A stretch of DNA of 64,000 nucleotides from Shewanella putrefaciens (GTDB lineage: Bacteria > Pseudomonadota > Gammaproteobacteria > Enterobacterales > Shewanellaceae). Under the pieces are notes generated by a model, which did no database searches, was not told where the DNA came from, and saw only the letters and a list, made by a program, of their open reading frames with translations. Shown here piece by piece: positions 17,558-26,489 of this stretch (positions are counted from its first letter, which is position 1; every line of letters begins with the position of its first letter). The DNA is taken from assembly GCF_016406305.1 (NCBI RefSeq), contig NZ_CP066369.1, positions 4,296,501 to 4,360,500 of the forward strand, written 5' to 3'. The translations under genes and the position numbers were made by a program.

Positions 17558-18121
17558 TTATCCCTTTGGATATGGGTGAGCGATACCTTTATGACAGTCA
17601 ATACAGGTTTTTCTGTCTTCTGGGGCTTTCTTGAAGTTATTGCTGTGCATTCTCACGGCCATTTTGCTCATATTTTCTGATTGGTTTTCGTAAATACGGT
17701 TATGGCAGTTTTGGCAGGTTGAAGAATCGATAGCACGTAAATAATCACGAGCTAATTCAGCTTGTTCTTTACGGTTTTCATCTAACCAAGCTTGAGTGTT
17801 AAAGCCATCGATCGTTAAGAAGCCAATCACGTCCTTAGAAACGATGATCTTTTTCTTCAGGTATTGGAATGGTTCCTGCGCAATATGGCATTGCTGACAC
17901 TGAACTACGATACCAGCACGGTTATTACCATGGGCTGAGGCCATAACTTCATCTTTCAATGAGTGCTGGCTGTGGCAGCTCATACAGAATGCGTCTGTGC
18001 TCGTTGCATGTAAGGTTGTTTGGGTTGCAAAGTAGCCCACAACACCGATAACAATACCGACGACCAGTAGCGCCAGGATTGAATATTTTGCGCTAGGTTT
18101 AAATAGTGCACGCCAGTTCAT
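17558..18121 (-). CDS. cymA: Tetraheme quinol dehydrogenase CymA (NapC/NirT family)
   Basis: 187 residues from the ATG at 18121, which has GGAG about nine bases upstream; a start eight codons earlier is less likely. One N-terminal membrane anchor (YSILALLVVGIVIGVVGYFATQT) is followed by four CXXCH heme sites (CMSCH, CQQCH, CQNCH, CIDCH) and the conserved end CIDCHKGIAHPYPKG. In Shewanella CymA takes electrons from menaquinol and feeds periplasmic reductases for fumarate, nitrate, nitrite, DMSO and metal oxides. It stands alone, convergent with the hydrolase gene. The upstream gap holds a weak CRP-like half-site arrangement (TCACA at 18333-18337). Confidence 0.93.
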   Translation of the reverse strand: MNWRALFKPSAKYSILALLVVGIVIGVVGYFATQTTLHATSTDAFCMSCHSQHSLKDEVMASAHGNNRAGIVVQCQQCHIAQEPFQYLKKKIIVSKDVIGFLTIDGFNTQAWLDENRKEQAELARDYLRAIDSSTCQNCHNRIYENQSENMSKMAVRMHSNNFKKAPEDRKTCIDCHKGIAHPYPKG

Positions 18122-18569
18122 TACTCTATCTCCAAAAATTGCCAAAATTAGTTTTTATAAGACTAGTTTATGTTCTTTCATTTATTAGAAATTTGATTTT
18201 AAGCCTAAATCTACCGATTAAATTAAACTTAAAAGCGCAAAATGAGACCTAGCTCTAACTATAAAGACGACAATTAGCTAAAACCAACGACATAGAAGCC
18301 ATAAAGCACTTCAACTAAAGCTAATGCAATCATCACATAATCGCAAGTTATCGATTTTCACGATTAAGAGCCCCATTAAGAATCCGCCGTAATAAAATCA
18401 TTTTTAGAATACAGAAATGTGACTGCAGCGGCGTTTTATTTCATTATTTGATCTATATAACGAGATTGGCGCCAAGGGGAAATGAATGCCACTCACTGAA
18501 ATGTGAGTTAACTCATTGCAGCATAATGACTCTATGCTAGAATCGAGCCGTTCATTATTTGGAATACTT
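18122..18569. promoter_or_regulatory. Divergent regulatory region between cymA and the copper cluster, with overlapping palindromes
   Basis: No gene seen in 448 bases. At 18491-18508 ACTCAC and GTGAGT form an inverted repeat with a 6-base spacer; the right arm also begins a perfect 12-base palindrome TGAGTTAACTCA (18504-18515), which reads TGTGA-N6-TCATT, i.e. close to a CRP site (8 of 10). It lies about 55 bases before the first copper-cluster gene and is a candidate operator for it. Promoter boxes are not clear. Confidence 0.45.
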
Positions 18570-19031
18570 ATGCATCAAACACTCGGTCGTTACTTTTTAG
18601 TCATCTTCACTTTACTCGCACTCGTCGGGCAAAGTGTCGTGTCTAATGGTCACGCCATGGTGCCGCACACTATGGATATGAGTGCAATGCCGCAGGATAT
18701 GAGCGCGATGGCGCATCATGATTCCACCCAAGGGATGGATCATGCGGCAATGATGCAGATGAACACAGAGACCCCTGCTGACTCCCATTCAATGGCCGAC
18801 ACGGATTGCTGTAACGATAAAAAGCTTCCCGGCGCGAAGCAGCATTGCTGTGATGGCGCCACATCATGTTCAAATGATTGTGGTCATTGTCTGACGATCT
18901 CGGTGGCTGGCACTCTATTTAGCCCACACCTTTGGCCAAGTGTGAGCATGAGCGATACCGCAATGGCCACTCCTATGCCTCATTTCCACTCTATCTCGTT
19001 ATCTTCGGCCCTCAAGCCTCCGATAGCCTAG
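18570..19031 (+). CDS. Met/His/Cys-rich secreted or membrane protein of the copper cluster
   Basis: 153 residues from the ATG at 18570 (GGAA five bases upstream). A membrane segment or signal peptide (YFLVIFTLLALVGQSVVSNGHA) is followed by a Met- and His-rich stretch (MDMSAMPQDMSAMAHHDS, MDHAAMMQMN) and a Cys-rich cluster (DCCND, HCCDG, CSNDCGHC). Such composition suggests binding of Cu(I)/Cu(II) or Ag(I) in the periplasm. It is first in a same-strand cluster with the HMBD protein, CusB and CusA. No exact family recognised; it resembles the copper-associated DUF2946-like proteins, which is a weak assignment. Confidence 0.75.
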   Translation: MHQTLGRYFLVIFTLLALVGQSVVSNGHAMVPHTMDMSAMPQDMSAMAHHDSTQGMDHAAMMQMNTETPADSHSMADTDCCNDKKLPGAKQHCCDGATSCSNDCGHCLTISVAGTLFSPHLWPSVSMSDTAMATPMPHFHSISLSSALKPPIA

Positions 19032-19246
19032 CCTCGCCGTGCCCTTTCAGGGCTAACAAAGCTAATTATTTATTTCGCCGTTTATTGTGGTGCGCCTACA
19101 TCTTAAGCACCCAGAGTTAAGCAAAAACCGACTACTGAGCCCGTATGCACTTTGCATCGATTGTCCTTTCGTTTTGAATACCGAGGGATACGCTCAGCAG
19201 CGTTGATGCACTCATATTCGGCCACCAATCCGATGGAGTGAACAAT

Positions 19247-19507
19247 ATGAAAACCTTAACTAATCTTGCCTTAGTGGCATTTTTAATGACCAGCACCAGC
19301 GTGTTTGCTACGGCAACACCCCATGAGCATCACCACAACAACGCCAACCCACAGCAGCAAGCTCAAACCTACATTTGCCCTATGCACCCCGAAGTCACAG
19401 GCACTCAAGGCGATACTTGTCCTAAATGTGGAATGAACTTAGAACCTAAAGCCACGGAAGCAAAAACGGCTGAAGGAACAACGCACAAGGTGCACGAGCA
19501 CCACTAA
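19247..19507 (+). CDS. Small periplasmic heavy-metal-binding (HMBD) protein
   Basis: 86 residues from the ATG at 19247, eight bases after GGAG; an earlier in-frame GTG overlaps that ribosome site. Signal peptide (LTNLALVAFLMTSTSVFA), a His cluster (HEHHHNN), then a single heavy-metal-binding domain YICPMHPEVTGTQGDTCPKCGM and a His-rich tail (HKVHEHH). The CPMHP...CPKCGM pattern is the family's metal site. It may hand Cu/Ag to the CusB-like adaptor encoded next, which carries two copies of the same domain. No CusF-type OB-fold protein is present, so this could take that role; that is inference. Confidence 0.85.
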   Translation: MKTLTNLALVAFLMTSTSVFATATPHEHHHNNANPQQQAQTYICPMHPEVTGTQGDTCPKCGMNLEPKATEAKTAEGTTHKVHEHH

Positions 19508-19528
19508 GCTAGGCTGGAGATGAGGCAT

Positions 19529-21058
19529 ATGAACCAATTTAACCGAGTAAAAAAGCAGGCCCCTAAGGCAGTGCTGCTTTTGAGCAGTTTACTGATGGGA
19601 ACACCTTGGCTGAGTCATGCCCAACTGGCAAATACACAGGCCGAAACCGCAGCGACTAGCCCAGCCAATGAATCTAAGAACAACCCATTAAAGCAAGTCA
19701 AAACCTATACTTGCCCTATGCACCCCGAAGTGATCAGCCATGAGCCTGGCCGCTGCCCTAAGTGCAATATGTTTTTGGTTGAGCAGCAAGATGACGCAAA
19801 TTCGGCTGAGCATGTCGGCCACCAAGCTGCAGATCATCAAGCCTCTGAGCATGGACAAACCTTAGCAGCCAAGGCTTCGAGTCCGGTATTCGACACTCCA
19901 ACACCTAAGGCCGACAGTTTAGTCAAAACGCAAAACCACGTGACAACTATCAAGTACGTTTGCCCTATGCATGCCCATATCATCAGTGATGTGCCCGGCA
20001 CTTGCCCAATCTGTGGCATGAACTTGGAAAAAGTCGAAACGGGTGGTAACACTCAGGAGATCAACATTCAGGTTTCCGGCAGTATGCAACAGGCTCTCGC
20101 CCTAAAGGTCGCCAAAGTCGAGCGTGATACCCTGTGGAAATTTGTCGAAACCGTCGGACAAGTAGACTATAACGAGAGCCAAATTACCCATATCCACGCT
20201 AGGGTCACAGGCTGGGTCGAAAAGCTCATGGTCAAATCCATGGGCGATACGGTCAAAAAAGGTCAGCTACTCTATGAGCTCTACTCTCCGGATTTAGTCA
20301 ATGCTCAGGATGATTATCTACTCGCCTTAGATACTGCAAAAACCTCTGGCAACCCAAGATATCAAGATCTGGTGCGTAGAGCGGGATTACGATTGTCATT
20401 CCTCGGGTTTAATGATGAACAAATCAAGCAATTAGCCCAATCGCGCCAAACCCAGTATCGAGTGCCATTTTATGCCCAGCAGGATGGTGTTGTCGAAACA
20501 CTCTCTATCCGAGATGGCATGTATATTGAGCCATCCACTGAGGCAATGTCGTTAGTCGATCTCTCAAAAGTCTGGGTGATTGCCGACGTATTCGAGAATG
20601 AGCAAAGCTGGATTGCCAAGGGGCAAAAGGCCGAAATTGCCGTCCCCGCCATGAATATCAGTGGCATCGAAGGCACGATTGACTACATCTACCCTGAGCT
20701 TGACCCTGTCACTCGCAGCCTGCGGGTGCGGGTGGTACTCAACAATACCGACGTCGATTTAAGGCCTAAAACCCTCGCCAAAGTCTCGCTATTCGGTGGC
20801 CCCAATAGGGATGTGCTCGTGATCCCGCAGGAAGCCTTAATCCAAACGGGTAAAGAGAATCGCGTGATAGTCAAACAAGACGACAATAGTTTTGCCGCTA
20901 AAGTCGTCACCGTCGGCATGATGAGTCAAGGCAAGGCTGAGATTGTCTCGGGTTTAACCGAGGGCGAGCGCGTGGTGATCTCAGGGCAATTTTTACTCGA
21001 CTCCGAAGCCAGCCTCAAGGGCAGCTTAATGCGTTTAAGCAGCGGTCATCAGCACTAG
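19529..21058 (+). CDS. cusB: Copper/silver efflux RND periplasmic adaptor CusB
   Basis: 509 residues from the ATG at 19529 (GGAG nine bases upstream; an ATG three codons earlier overlaps that site). Signal peptide to about WLSHA, then two heavy-metal-binding domains (first at residues about 60-83 with CPMHPEV...CPKCNM, second at about 143-167 with CPMHAHI...CPICGM), followed by the membrane-fusion core: barrel and lipoyl segments (VGQVDYNESQITHIHARVTGWVEKLMVKSMGDTVKKGQLLYELYSP), helical hairpin, and the second beta domain (YIYPELDPVTRSLRVRVVLNN). It links the RND pump to an outer-membrane channel. Two HMBDs in one adaptor are more than usual. Confidence 0.93.
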   Translation: MNQFNRVKKQAPKAVLLLSSLLMGTPWLSHAQLANTQAETAATSPANESKNNPLKQVKTYTCPMHPEVISHEPGRCPKCNMFLVEQQDDANSAEHVGHQAADHQASEHGQTLAAKASSPVFDTPTPKADSLVKTQNHVTTIKYVCPMHAHIISDVPGTCPICGMNLEKVETGGNTQEINIQVSGSMQQALALKVAKVERDTLWKFVETVGQVDYNESQITHIHARVTGWVEKLMVKSMGDTVKKGQLLYELYSPDLVNAQDDYLLALDTAKTSGNPRYQDLVRRAGLRLSFLGFNDEQIKQLAQSRQTQYRVPFYAQQDGVVETLSIRDGMYIEPSTEAMSLVDLSKVWVIADVFENEQSWIAKGQKAEIAVPAMNISGIEGTIDYIYPELDPVTRSLRVRVVLNNTDVDLRPKTLAKVSLFGGPNRDVLVIPQEALIQTGKENRVIVKQDDNSFAAKVVTVGMMSQGKAEIVSGLTEGERVVISGQFLLDSEASLKGSLMRLSSGHQH

Positions 21059-21067
21059 GAGCGCAGC

Positions 21068-24000
21068 ATGTTAAAATACATTATCGAAGCCTCCATCAGA
21101 CAACGACTTATGGTGTTGATCATCGCCATCATGATCACCGTATGGGGCGTACAAGAGTTGCGCAAAACGCCACTCGATGCACTGCCCGATCTGTCAGATG
21201 TGCAGGTGATTATTAAAACCTCCTACCCAGGGCAAGCGCCTAAATTGGTAGAAGAACAAGTCACTTACCCTTTATCTACCGCCATGTTAGCCGTACCCGG
21301 TGCCAAGACGGTTCGGGGATTCTCGATGTTTGGTGACTCCTATGTCTATGTGATTTTTGAAGATGGCACCGACATCTACTGGGCGCGTTCACGGGTATTG
21401 GAATACTTAAGTCAAATCAGCAGCCGCTTGCCACAGGGCGTACAACCGTCACTTGGCCCAGATGCCTCTGGCGTGGGCTGGGTGTATGAATATGCACTGG
21501 TCGATCGCTCCGGCAGTTTAGATTTATCGCAGCTCAAAAGTCTGCAGGATTGGTATCTTAAGTTAGAACTGCAAAGCGTGGCGGGTGTATCTGAAGTTGC
21601 CACCGTCGGCGGCATGGAGCAAACCTACCAGATAGTGCTTGAGCCCGATAAAATGGCAATCTATAAGCTCGATATCGCCAGCATTAAAGATGCGATAGAA
21701 AAATCCAATAATGAGGCGGGCGGCTCTGTGGTTGAAATGGCCGAAGCCGAATATATGGTGCGCGCTAAGGGCTATCGCCAAACTCTTGAGGATTTCCGTG
21801 AAATCCCCCTTGGCATCACTAGCCCTTCGGGAACAGGATTATTACTCAAAGACGTTGCGACAGTACGCAAAGGCCCAGCTTCTCGCAGAGGTATTGCCGA
21901 ACTCGATGGCGAAGGTGAAGTGGTCGGCGGCATTATTGTGATGCGCTATGGTGAAAATGCCTTAACCACAATTGAGGCGGTAAAGACAAAACTTCAAGAG
22001 CTAAAAGCAGGCTTACCGAAGGGAGTCGAAATCATCCCAACCTACGACAGGTCGCAATTGATTCTAAAATCCGTTGATAACCTGTTTAGCAAGGTCGTCG
22101 AAGAGATGCTTGTCGTTGGGTTTGTTTGCCTACTATTTTTACTGCATGCACGCTCTACTCTGGTCGCAGTCATTACTCTGCCGCTCTCGATCCTTATCGC
22201 TTTTATCGTGATGAATAAGATGGGCGTCAACGCTAACATTATGAGCTTAGGTGGAATTGCAATCGCCATAGGCGCCGTTGTGGATGGCGCAATTGTGATG
22301 ATCGAAAACCTGCACAAACATTTGGAGCAGTTTCACGCAGAACACGACCGAGAACCCGATACCAAAGAGCATTGGCGAATCGTGACTGAAGCCTCGATTG
22401 AGGTTGGCCCTGCACTCTTTTTCTCGCTGATTATTATCACCTTAAGCTTTGTACCTGTATTCGCACTCGAAGCGCAGGAAGGCCGCTTATTTGCACCGCT
22501 GGCCTACACTAAATCCTTTGCTATGGCGGCCTCAGCATTACTGGCGATTACACTGGTGCCGATTTTAATGGGTTATTTTATTCGCGGAAAAATTCCGAGT
22601 GAACAGAAAAACCCCATCAGCCGCGTTCTGATCGCTTTATATAAACCCTCGCTGAATCTGGTACTTAGGTTTCCTAAAATCACCCTAGGATTAGCGCTTA
22701 TTGCCTTAATCAGCGCTTGGTATCCGATGACACGTATGGGTAGTGAGTTTATGCCCGAGCTAGAAGAAGGCGATCTACTCTATATGCCAACCGCGTTACC
22801 GGGACTCAGTGCTGGCAAAGCTGCCGAAGTGTTGCAGCAAACGGATCGTTTGATTAAAACCGTTCCCGAAGTCGCCCGCGTATTTGGTAAAGTGGGCCGC
22901 GCCGAAACTGCGACCGATCCCGCACCGCTAACTATGCTTGAAACCACTATCATGCTTAAACCCCATGAAGAATGGCGCGAGGGCATGACTTTAGATAGCA
23001 TCATCGCTCAACTACAACAAACGGTAAAAGTGCCGGGACTCACTAATGCTTGGGTGCAACCCATCAAAACCCGTATCGATATGCTCTCCACTGGGATAAA
23101 AACCCCCGTTGGCATTAAGATCACCGGCGCCGATGTGAACGAACTCCAAAGCCTAGGGGCAGAAATCGAGGCCATCCTCAGTAAAGTGCCGCACACTAAA
23201 TCTGCCTACGCCGAACGCAGTGGTGGCGGGCGTTATATCGATATCACCCCAAAACTGGATGTTGCCGCTCGTTACGGTATGTCGCTGCAGGATATTCAAG
23301 ATGTGGTGCGTTACGCCATTGGCGGTATGGATATTGGCCAGTCGGTGCAAGGGGCGGAGCGTTATCCTATTAACCTGCGTTATCCCCGTGAGCTACGCGA
23401 TAATATCGAAAAGCTGCGTGAACTCCCTGTGATCACTAAATCGGGAAATTACCTGCCACTGCGAAATTTAGCGGATATAGAGATCACCGATGGGGCTCCT
23501 ATGCTCGCCAGTGAAAACGGTCGCTTAATCTCTTGGGTGTTTATCGATATTGAAGGAACATCTATCGGCGAATACATTACCACCGCCAAGCAAGCATTAA
23601 ATGCTGAGCTAAAAGTACCTCCACGCTACAGCTACACCTTCGCAGGGCAGTATGAGTATATGCAGCGAGTCGATGCAAAACTGAAGCAAGTGATCCCTAT
23701 GGCATTAGCGGTGATTTTTATTCTGCTAATGATGACCTTTGGCTCCACTCTGCAAGCGAGTATTATCATGCTCAGCCTCCCCTTCGCGCTGGTCGGCAGC
23801 ACTTGGCTATTGTATCTACTGGATTACAACATCTCAGTCGCCGTCGCCGTGGGTATGATTGCTTTGGCGGGCGTTGCCGCTGAGTTTGGAGTAATCATGC
23901 TGATTTACCTCAATAATGCAATTAAGCACAGGCAAGAGAAGAATAACTACCACACAGTTACCGATCTCAAAGAAGCCTTAATTGAAGGTGCTGTTATGCG

Positions 24001-24235
24001 TATTCGCCCTAAAGCCATGACAGTAGCCACTATCTTTTTTGGCCTACTGCCTATTATGTGGGGCGCAGGTTCGGGTAACGATGTAATGCAGAAAATCGCC
24101 GCACCTATGGTCGGTGGTATGGTGACGGCACCATTACTGTCGCTATTTGTACTGCCAGCACTCTACCTACTGATTTACTCGCGTAAACTGAACAACAAAG
24201 TTGAGCCCGTAAACTCGTCGGATATAGGCTCATAA
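21068..24235 (+). CDS. cusA: Copper/silver efflux RND pump CusA
   Basis: 1055 residues, 12 membrane helices in the RND pattern. The three methionines that bind Cu(I)/Ag(I) in E. coli CusA (M573, M623, M672) are present at the same numbers: M573 in EGDLLYMPTALPG, M623 in PLTMLETTI, M672 in RIDMLSTGIK. This argues for Cu/Ag rather than Zn/Co/Cd. Other signature segments: LSDVQVIIKTSYPGQAPKLVEEQV and FGDSYVYVIFEDGTDIYWARSRVLE. AGGAG ribosome site seven bases upstream. Last gene of the cluster, followed by a strong terminator; no outer-membrane CusC/TolC-type gene is here, so the channel must be encoded elsewhere. Confidence 0.96.
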   Translation: MLKYIIEASIRQRLMVLIIAIMITVWGVQELRKTPLDALPDLSDVQVIIKTSYPGQAPKLVEEQVTYPLSTAMLAVPGAKTVRGFSMFGDSYVYVIFEDGTDIYWARSRVLEYLSQISSRLPQGVQPSLGPDASGVGWVYEYALVDRSGSLDLSQLKSLQDWYLKLELQSVAGVSEVATVGGMEQTYQIVLEPDKMAIYKLDIASIKDAIEKSNNEAGGSVVEMAEAEYMVRAKGYRQTLEDFREIPLGITSPSGTGLLLKDVATVRKGPASRRGIAELDGEGEVVGGIIVMRYGENALTTIEAVKTKLQELKAGLPKGVEIIPTYDRSQLILKSVDNLFSKVVEEMLVVGFVCLLFLLHARSTLVAVITLPLSILIAFIVMNKMGVNANIMSLGGIAIAIGAVVDGAIVMIENLHKHLEQFHAEHDREPDTKEHWRIVTEASIEVGPALFFSLIIITLSFVPVFALEAQEGRLFAPLAYTKSFAMAASALLAITLVPILMGYFIRGKIPSEQKNPISRVLIALYKPSLNLVLRFPKITLGLALIALISAWYPMTRMGSEFMPELEEGDLLYMPTALPGLSAGKAAEVLQQTDRLIKTVPEVARVFGKVGRAETATDPAPLTMLETTIMLKPHEEWREGMTLDSIIAQLQQTVKVPGLTNAWVQPIKTRIDMLSTGIKTPVGIKITGADVNELQSLGAEIEAILSKVPHTKSAYAERSGGGRYIDITPKLDVAARYGMSLQDIQDVVRYAIGGMDIGQSVQGAERYPINLRYPRELRDNIEKLRELPVITKSGNYLPLRNLADIEITDGAPMLASENGRLISWVFIDIEGTSIGEYITTAKQALNAELKVPPRYSYTFAGQYEYMQRVDAKLKQVIPMALAVIFILLMMTFGSTLQASIIMLSLPFALVGSTWLLYLLDYNISVAVAVGMIALAGVAAEFGVIMLIYLNNAIKHRQEKNNYHTVTDLKEALIEGAVMRIRPKAMTVATIFFGLLPIMWGAGSGNDVMQKIAAPMVGGMVTAPLLSLFVLPALYLLIYSRKLNNKVEPVNSSDIGS

Positions 24236-24256
24236 CGACCCAAGCTAAGTCACCTA

Positions 24257-24294
24257 AATCCCCTCAATACCTATAGGATTGAGGGGATTTTTAT
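24257..24294 (+). terminator. Intrinsic terminator after cusA
   Basis: Perfect 12-base stem AATCCCCTCAAT (24257-24268) / ATTGAGGGGATT (24278-24289), 9-base loop, then TTATT. Confidence 0.9.
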
Positions 24295-24382
24295 TATCAA
24301 ATTGGCTCAAAAAAACCTAAAATCAGCACTCAATGTATGCCAACCCCATAAATTGCTCTTCGCTCAGGCAAGGATTCGCTCA

Positions 24383-25525
24383 ATGACCCCATTCTATGCA
24401 GCTATAGTCAAAAAGCCCCTAAGTCGCTTATTCATAATGCTCTTATATGTACTAGGAGCATTGAGTGCTTACTCCTTCCCCGCCTTTGCCGCGCCCGCTA
24501 GCGGCGAGTTTATTGCCGACAAACGCTGTGAGCTCTTTCAATCGAAAAATAAACAGACTAACCCGGACCAATGGCAGAGCAATATGGGTGAGCGCTATCC
24601 CGTGCTCGAAATTCTCGGCAATAGCGTTAAACCTGATTGGCTGCGAGTACGAACCAATGCCACAACCTCGCCACTGCGCTGGATTAGCGGCGATTGTGGT
24701 CAATATCTGTCTAATATTGCTGGCAGTAATGTATCGACATCCGCAACGTCGGTGGAACCCGCGCAAACCACTAAAACATCGGATATCAACACAAAACATA
24801 ACGAGAACCTTAAAACACCGAGCACCACAGAAAAACGCCAAGCCAATCAATGCCAAATCGAGGATAATTTTGATTCACACGTATTAGCACTAAGCTGGCA
24901 AAGCACCTTTTGTGAACTCTATGGCCGCCGTAAAGCCGAATGCCGCGCCCTCAGCCAAACGCCTGATTCAAGCCAGTGGCAGCACTTTAGCCTGCACGGG
25001 CTATGGCCGAATAGACAACAATGCGGCACTCGCTATGGCTATTGCAGCACGGTAAAACTGCAGCCGAATGATTTCTGTACTTATCCAGAATTTGAACTTA
25101 AACCATCGGTGCGCAAAAATTTAGAAGAAGTGATGCCAAGCGCCCGCTATGGCACTTGTTTAGAACGTCACGAATGGTGGAAGCACGGTACTTGCCGTAA
25201 CCAAGACCCTAATGAGTATTTTTTGTTGGCAACCCAGCTGACCCAAGCGGTCAATGCCTCGGCATGGGTACAAAAATTCATCCATGACAACATAGGTAAG
25301 AATGTCAGTAAAAGTGTTTTAAACCAAAACTTTGATACAAGTTTTGGCCAAGGCGCCCACACAAAAATCAGCCTAGAATGTGCTAAGGGATTATTGAGTG
25401 AAATCCGCATTAACTTGCCCGAAGTCATTAAAACCTCTGACTCCCTACCTAGCCTACTCGCCAAAGCCAATAAGGCCAAAAAAGGCTCTTGCCCCGAGAC
25501 CATAGCAATTGATAACCCCAATTAA
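24383..25525 (+). CDS. Secreted ribonuclease T2 family protein with N-terminal SH3-like extension
   Basis: 380 residues from the ATG at 24383 (AGGA about nine bases upstream), giving a signal peptide with hydrophobic core LFIMLLYVLGALSAYSFPAFA. Residues about 45-110 (GEFIADKRCELFQSK... YPVLEILGNSVKPDWLRVR...LRWISGDCG) look like a bacterial SH3-like domain. After a Thr/Ser/Lys-rich linker comes the RNase T2 domain with both active-site segments: CAS1 FSLHGLWPN (H205) and CAS2 HEWWKHGTC (H263, E264, H268). Many Cys suggest disulfides in the periplasm or outside the cell. It probably degrades RNA for phosphate or nucleoside scavenging. Monocistronic, convergent with the VOC gene. Confidence 0.9.
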   Translation: MTPFYAAIVKKPLSRLFIMLLYVLGALSAYSFPAFAAPASGEFIADKRCELFQSKNKQTNPDQWQSNMGERYPVLEILGNSVKPDWLRVRTNATTSPLRWISGDCGQYLSNIAGSNVSTSATSVEPAQTTKTSDINTKHNENLKTPSTTEKRQANQCQIEDNFDSHVLALSWQSTFCELYGRRKAECRALSQTPDSSQWQHFSLHGLWPNRQQCGTRYGYCSTVKLQPNDFCTYPEFELKPSVRKNLEEVMPSARYGTCLERHEWWKHGTCRNQDPNEYFLLATQLTQAVNASAWVQKFIHDNIGKNVSKSVLNQNFDTSFGQGAHTKISLECAKGLLSEIRINLPEVIKTSDSLPSLLAKANKAKKGSCPETIAIDNPN

Positions 25526-25540
25526 CCAGTATCACAGACA

Positions 25541-25563
25541 ATAGACGCCCAATGGGCGTCTAT
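25541..25563. terminator. Stem-loop between convergent RNase T2 and VOC genes
   Basis: ATAGACGCCC (25541-25550), loop AAT, GGGCGTCTAT (25554-25563): a perfect 10-base stem between two convergent stops. No strong T-run on either strand, so efficiency is uncertain. Confidence 0.6.
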
Positions 25564-25573
25564 GCCTTATCGA

Positions 25574-26347
25574 TTACATTTGATCCAGTTTAATCACCGC
25601 AAATGTCGCACCTTGGGGATCGGTAATCACAGCAAACCGACCCACCTCGGGAATATCACTCGGCGGAACACAAATTTGCCCTCCCAAACTCTGTGCTTTA
25701 TTAGCAAACACATCGCAATCTGCCACCACAAAATACGGCATCCAATGGGCAGGAATATCTCCCCATTCGGGCATAATCGTCATCATGCCACCGATAGATT
25801 GGCCAGCAACCTGCCATTCAATATATTCAATATCAGCCACTTGGCTGGTTAGTGCTGTCCAAGGGAAGATTTTGCAATAGAAGGTCTCTTCACTGAGGGG
25901 GGAACGGCATGCTAATTCGACCCAGCACAGAGTATTAACCTCGCCCTGACGACGGGCACCTATATGGTTTTTGGCCTGCCACAGAGCAAAGCGCGCGCCT
26001 TCGGGATCGCTGACCTGCGCCATGATCCCCGCATCACCCACAATATGCGGCCCCATATGCACTTGGCCACCCGCAGCTTGAATATCTGCAACACAGGCCT
26101 CAATATCTCGCACGGCAAAATAGATCCGCCAATGGCTAGGGATCTGCGCCTCTGAACTCGGTATTTGGTACATGGCGCCCAAGTCATCGCCATCTAGGTT
26201 AAACAGCGAGAAATGCCCCTCCGGAATAGGCATCTCAATTGCATTCCAACCAAACATGGCATGGTAAAATGCCTTAGCCCCTTGCCAATCGTGGCTTGCG
26301 AGTTCAACCCAACATGCATGTCCTTGTGCGTACTGAGTAATCTTCAT
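25574..26347 (-). CDS. Two-domain VOC (glyoxalase/bleomycin-resistance fold) protein
   Basis: 257 residues from the ATG at 26347, seven bases after GGGAG; a start eight codons earlier overlaps that site. Two tandem VOC domains: N-terminal from GHACWVELASHDWQGAKAFYHAMFGWNAIEMP to DPEGARFALWQAKNHIG, C-terminal from NTLCWVELACRSPLSEETFYCKIFPWTA to DPQGATFAVIKLDQM. Both end in the DP-x-GA-x-FA metal-side strand. Related proteins are annotated as glyoxalase-like or hydroxylases of unknown substrate. No operon partner; function not assigned. Confidence 0.88.
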   Translation of the reverse strand: MKITQYAQGHACWVELASHDWQGAKAFYHAMFGWNAIEMPIPEGHFSLFNLDGDDLGAMYQIPSSEAQIPSHWRIYFAVRDIEACVADIQAAGGQVHMGPHIVGDAGIMAQVSDPEGARFALWQAKNHIGARRQGEVNTLCWVELACRSPLSEETFYCKIFPWTALTSQVADIEYIEWQVAGQSIGGMMTIMPEWGDIPAHWMPYFVVADCDVFANKAQSLGGQICVPPSDIPEVGRFAVITDPQGATFAVIKLDQM

Positions 26348-26448
26348 TATTGGCTCCCATTTTTGTCTCAATCGTAGGAGTTAAGCTGGAGTTTTTCGTT
26401 CTGTCCAGTTTCCGAATTAAAAAGACAGGACTTAGGGGAAAGTGCAAA

Positions 26449-26472
26449 ACAAAAAGCCCTCAAATGAGGGCG
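26449..26472 (-). terminator. Intrinsic terminator after the amino acid permease gene
   Basis: On the minus strand GCCCTC, loop ATTT, GAGGGC followed by TTTTTG; on the plus strand the arms lie at 26456-26461 and 26466-26471. Confidence 0.88.
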
Positions 26473-26489
26473 TTGGCGGCATAAACAAA

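Noticed and set aside
18322..18337. CRP site for cymA (TAATG-N6-TCACA).
   Set aside because: Only one half matches well; too weak to list as a separate site.
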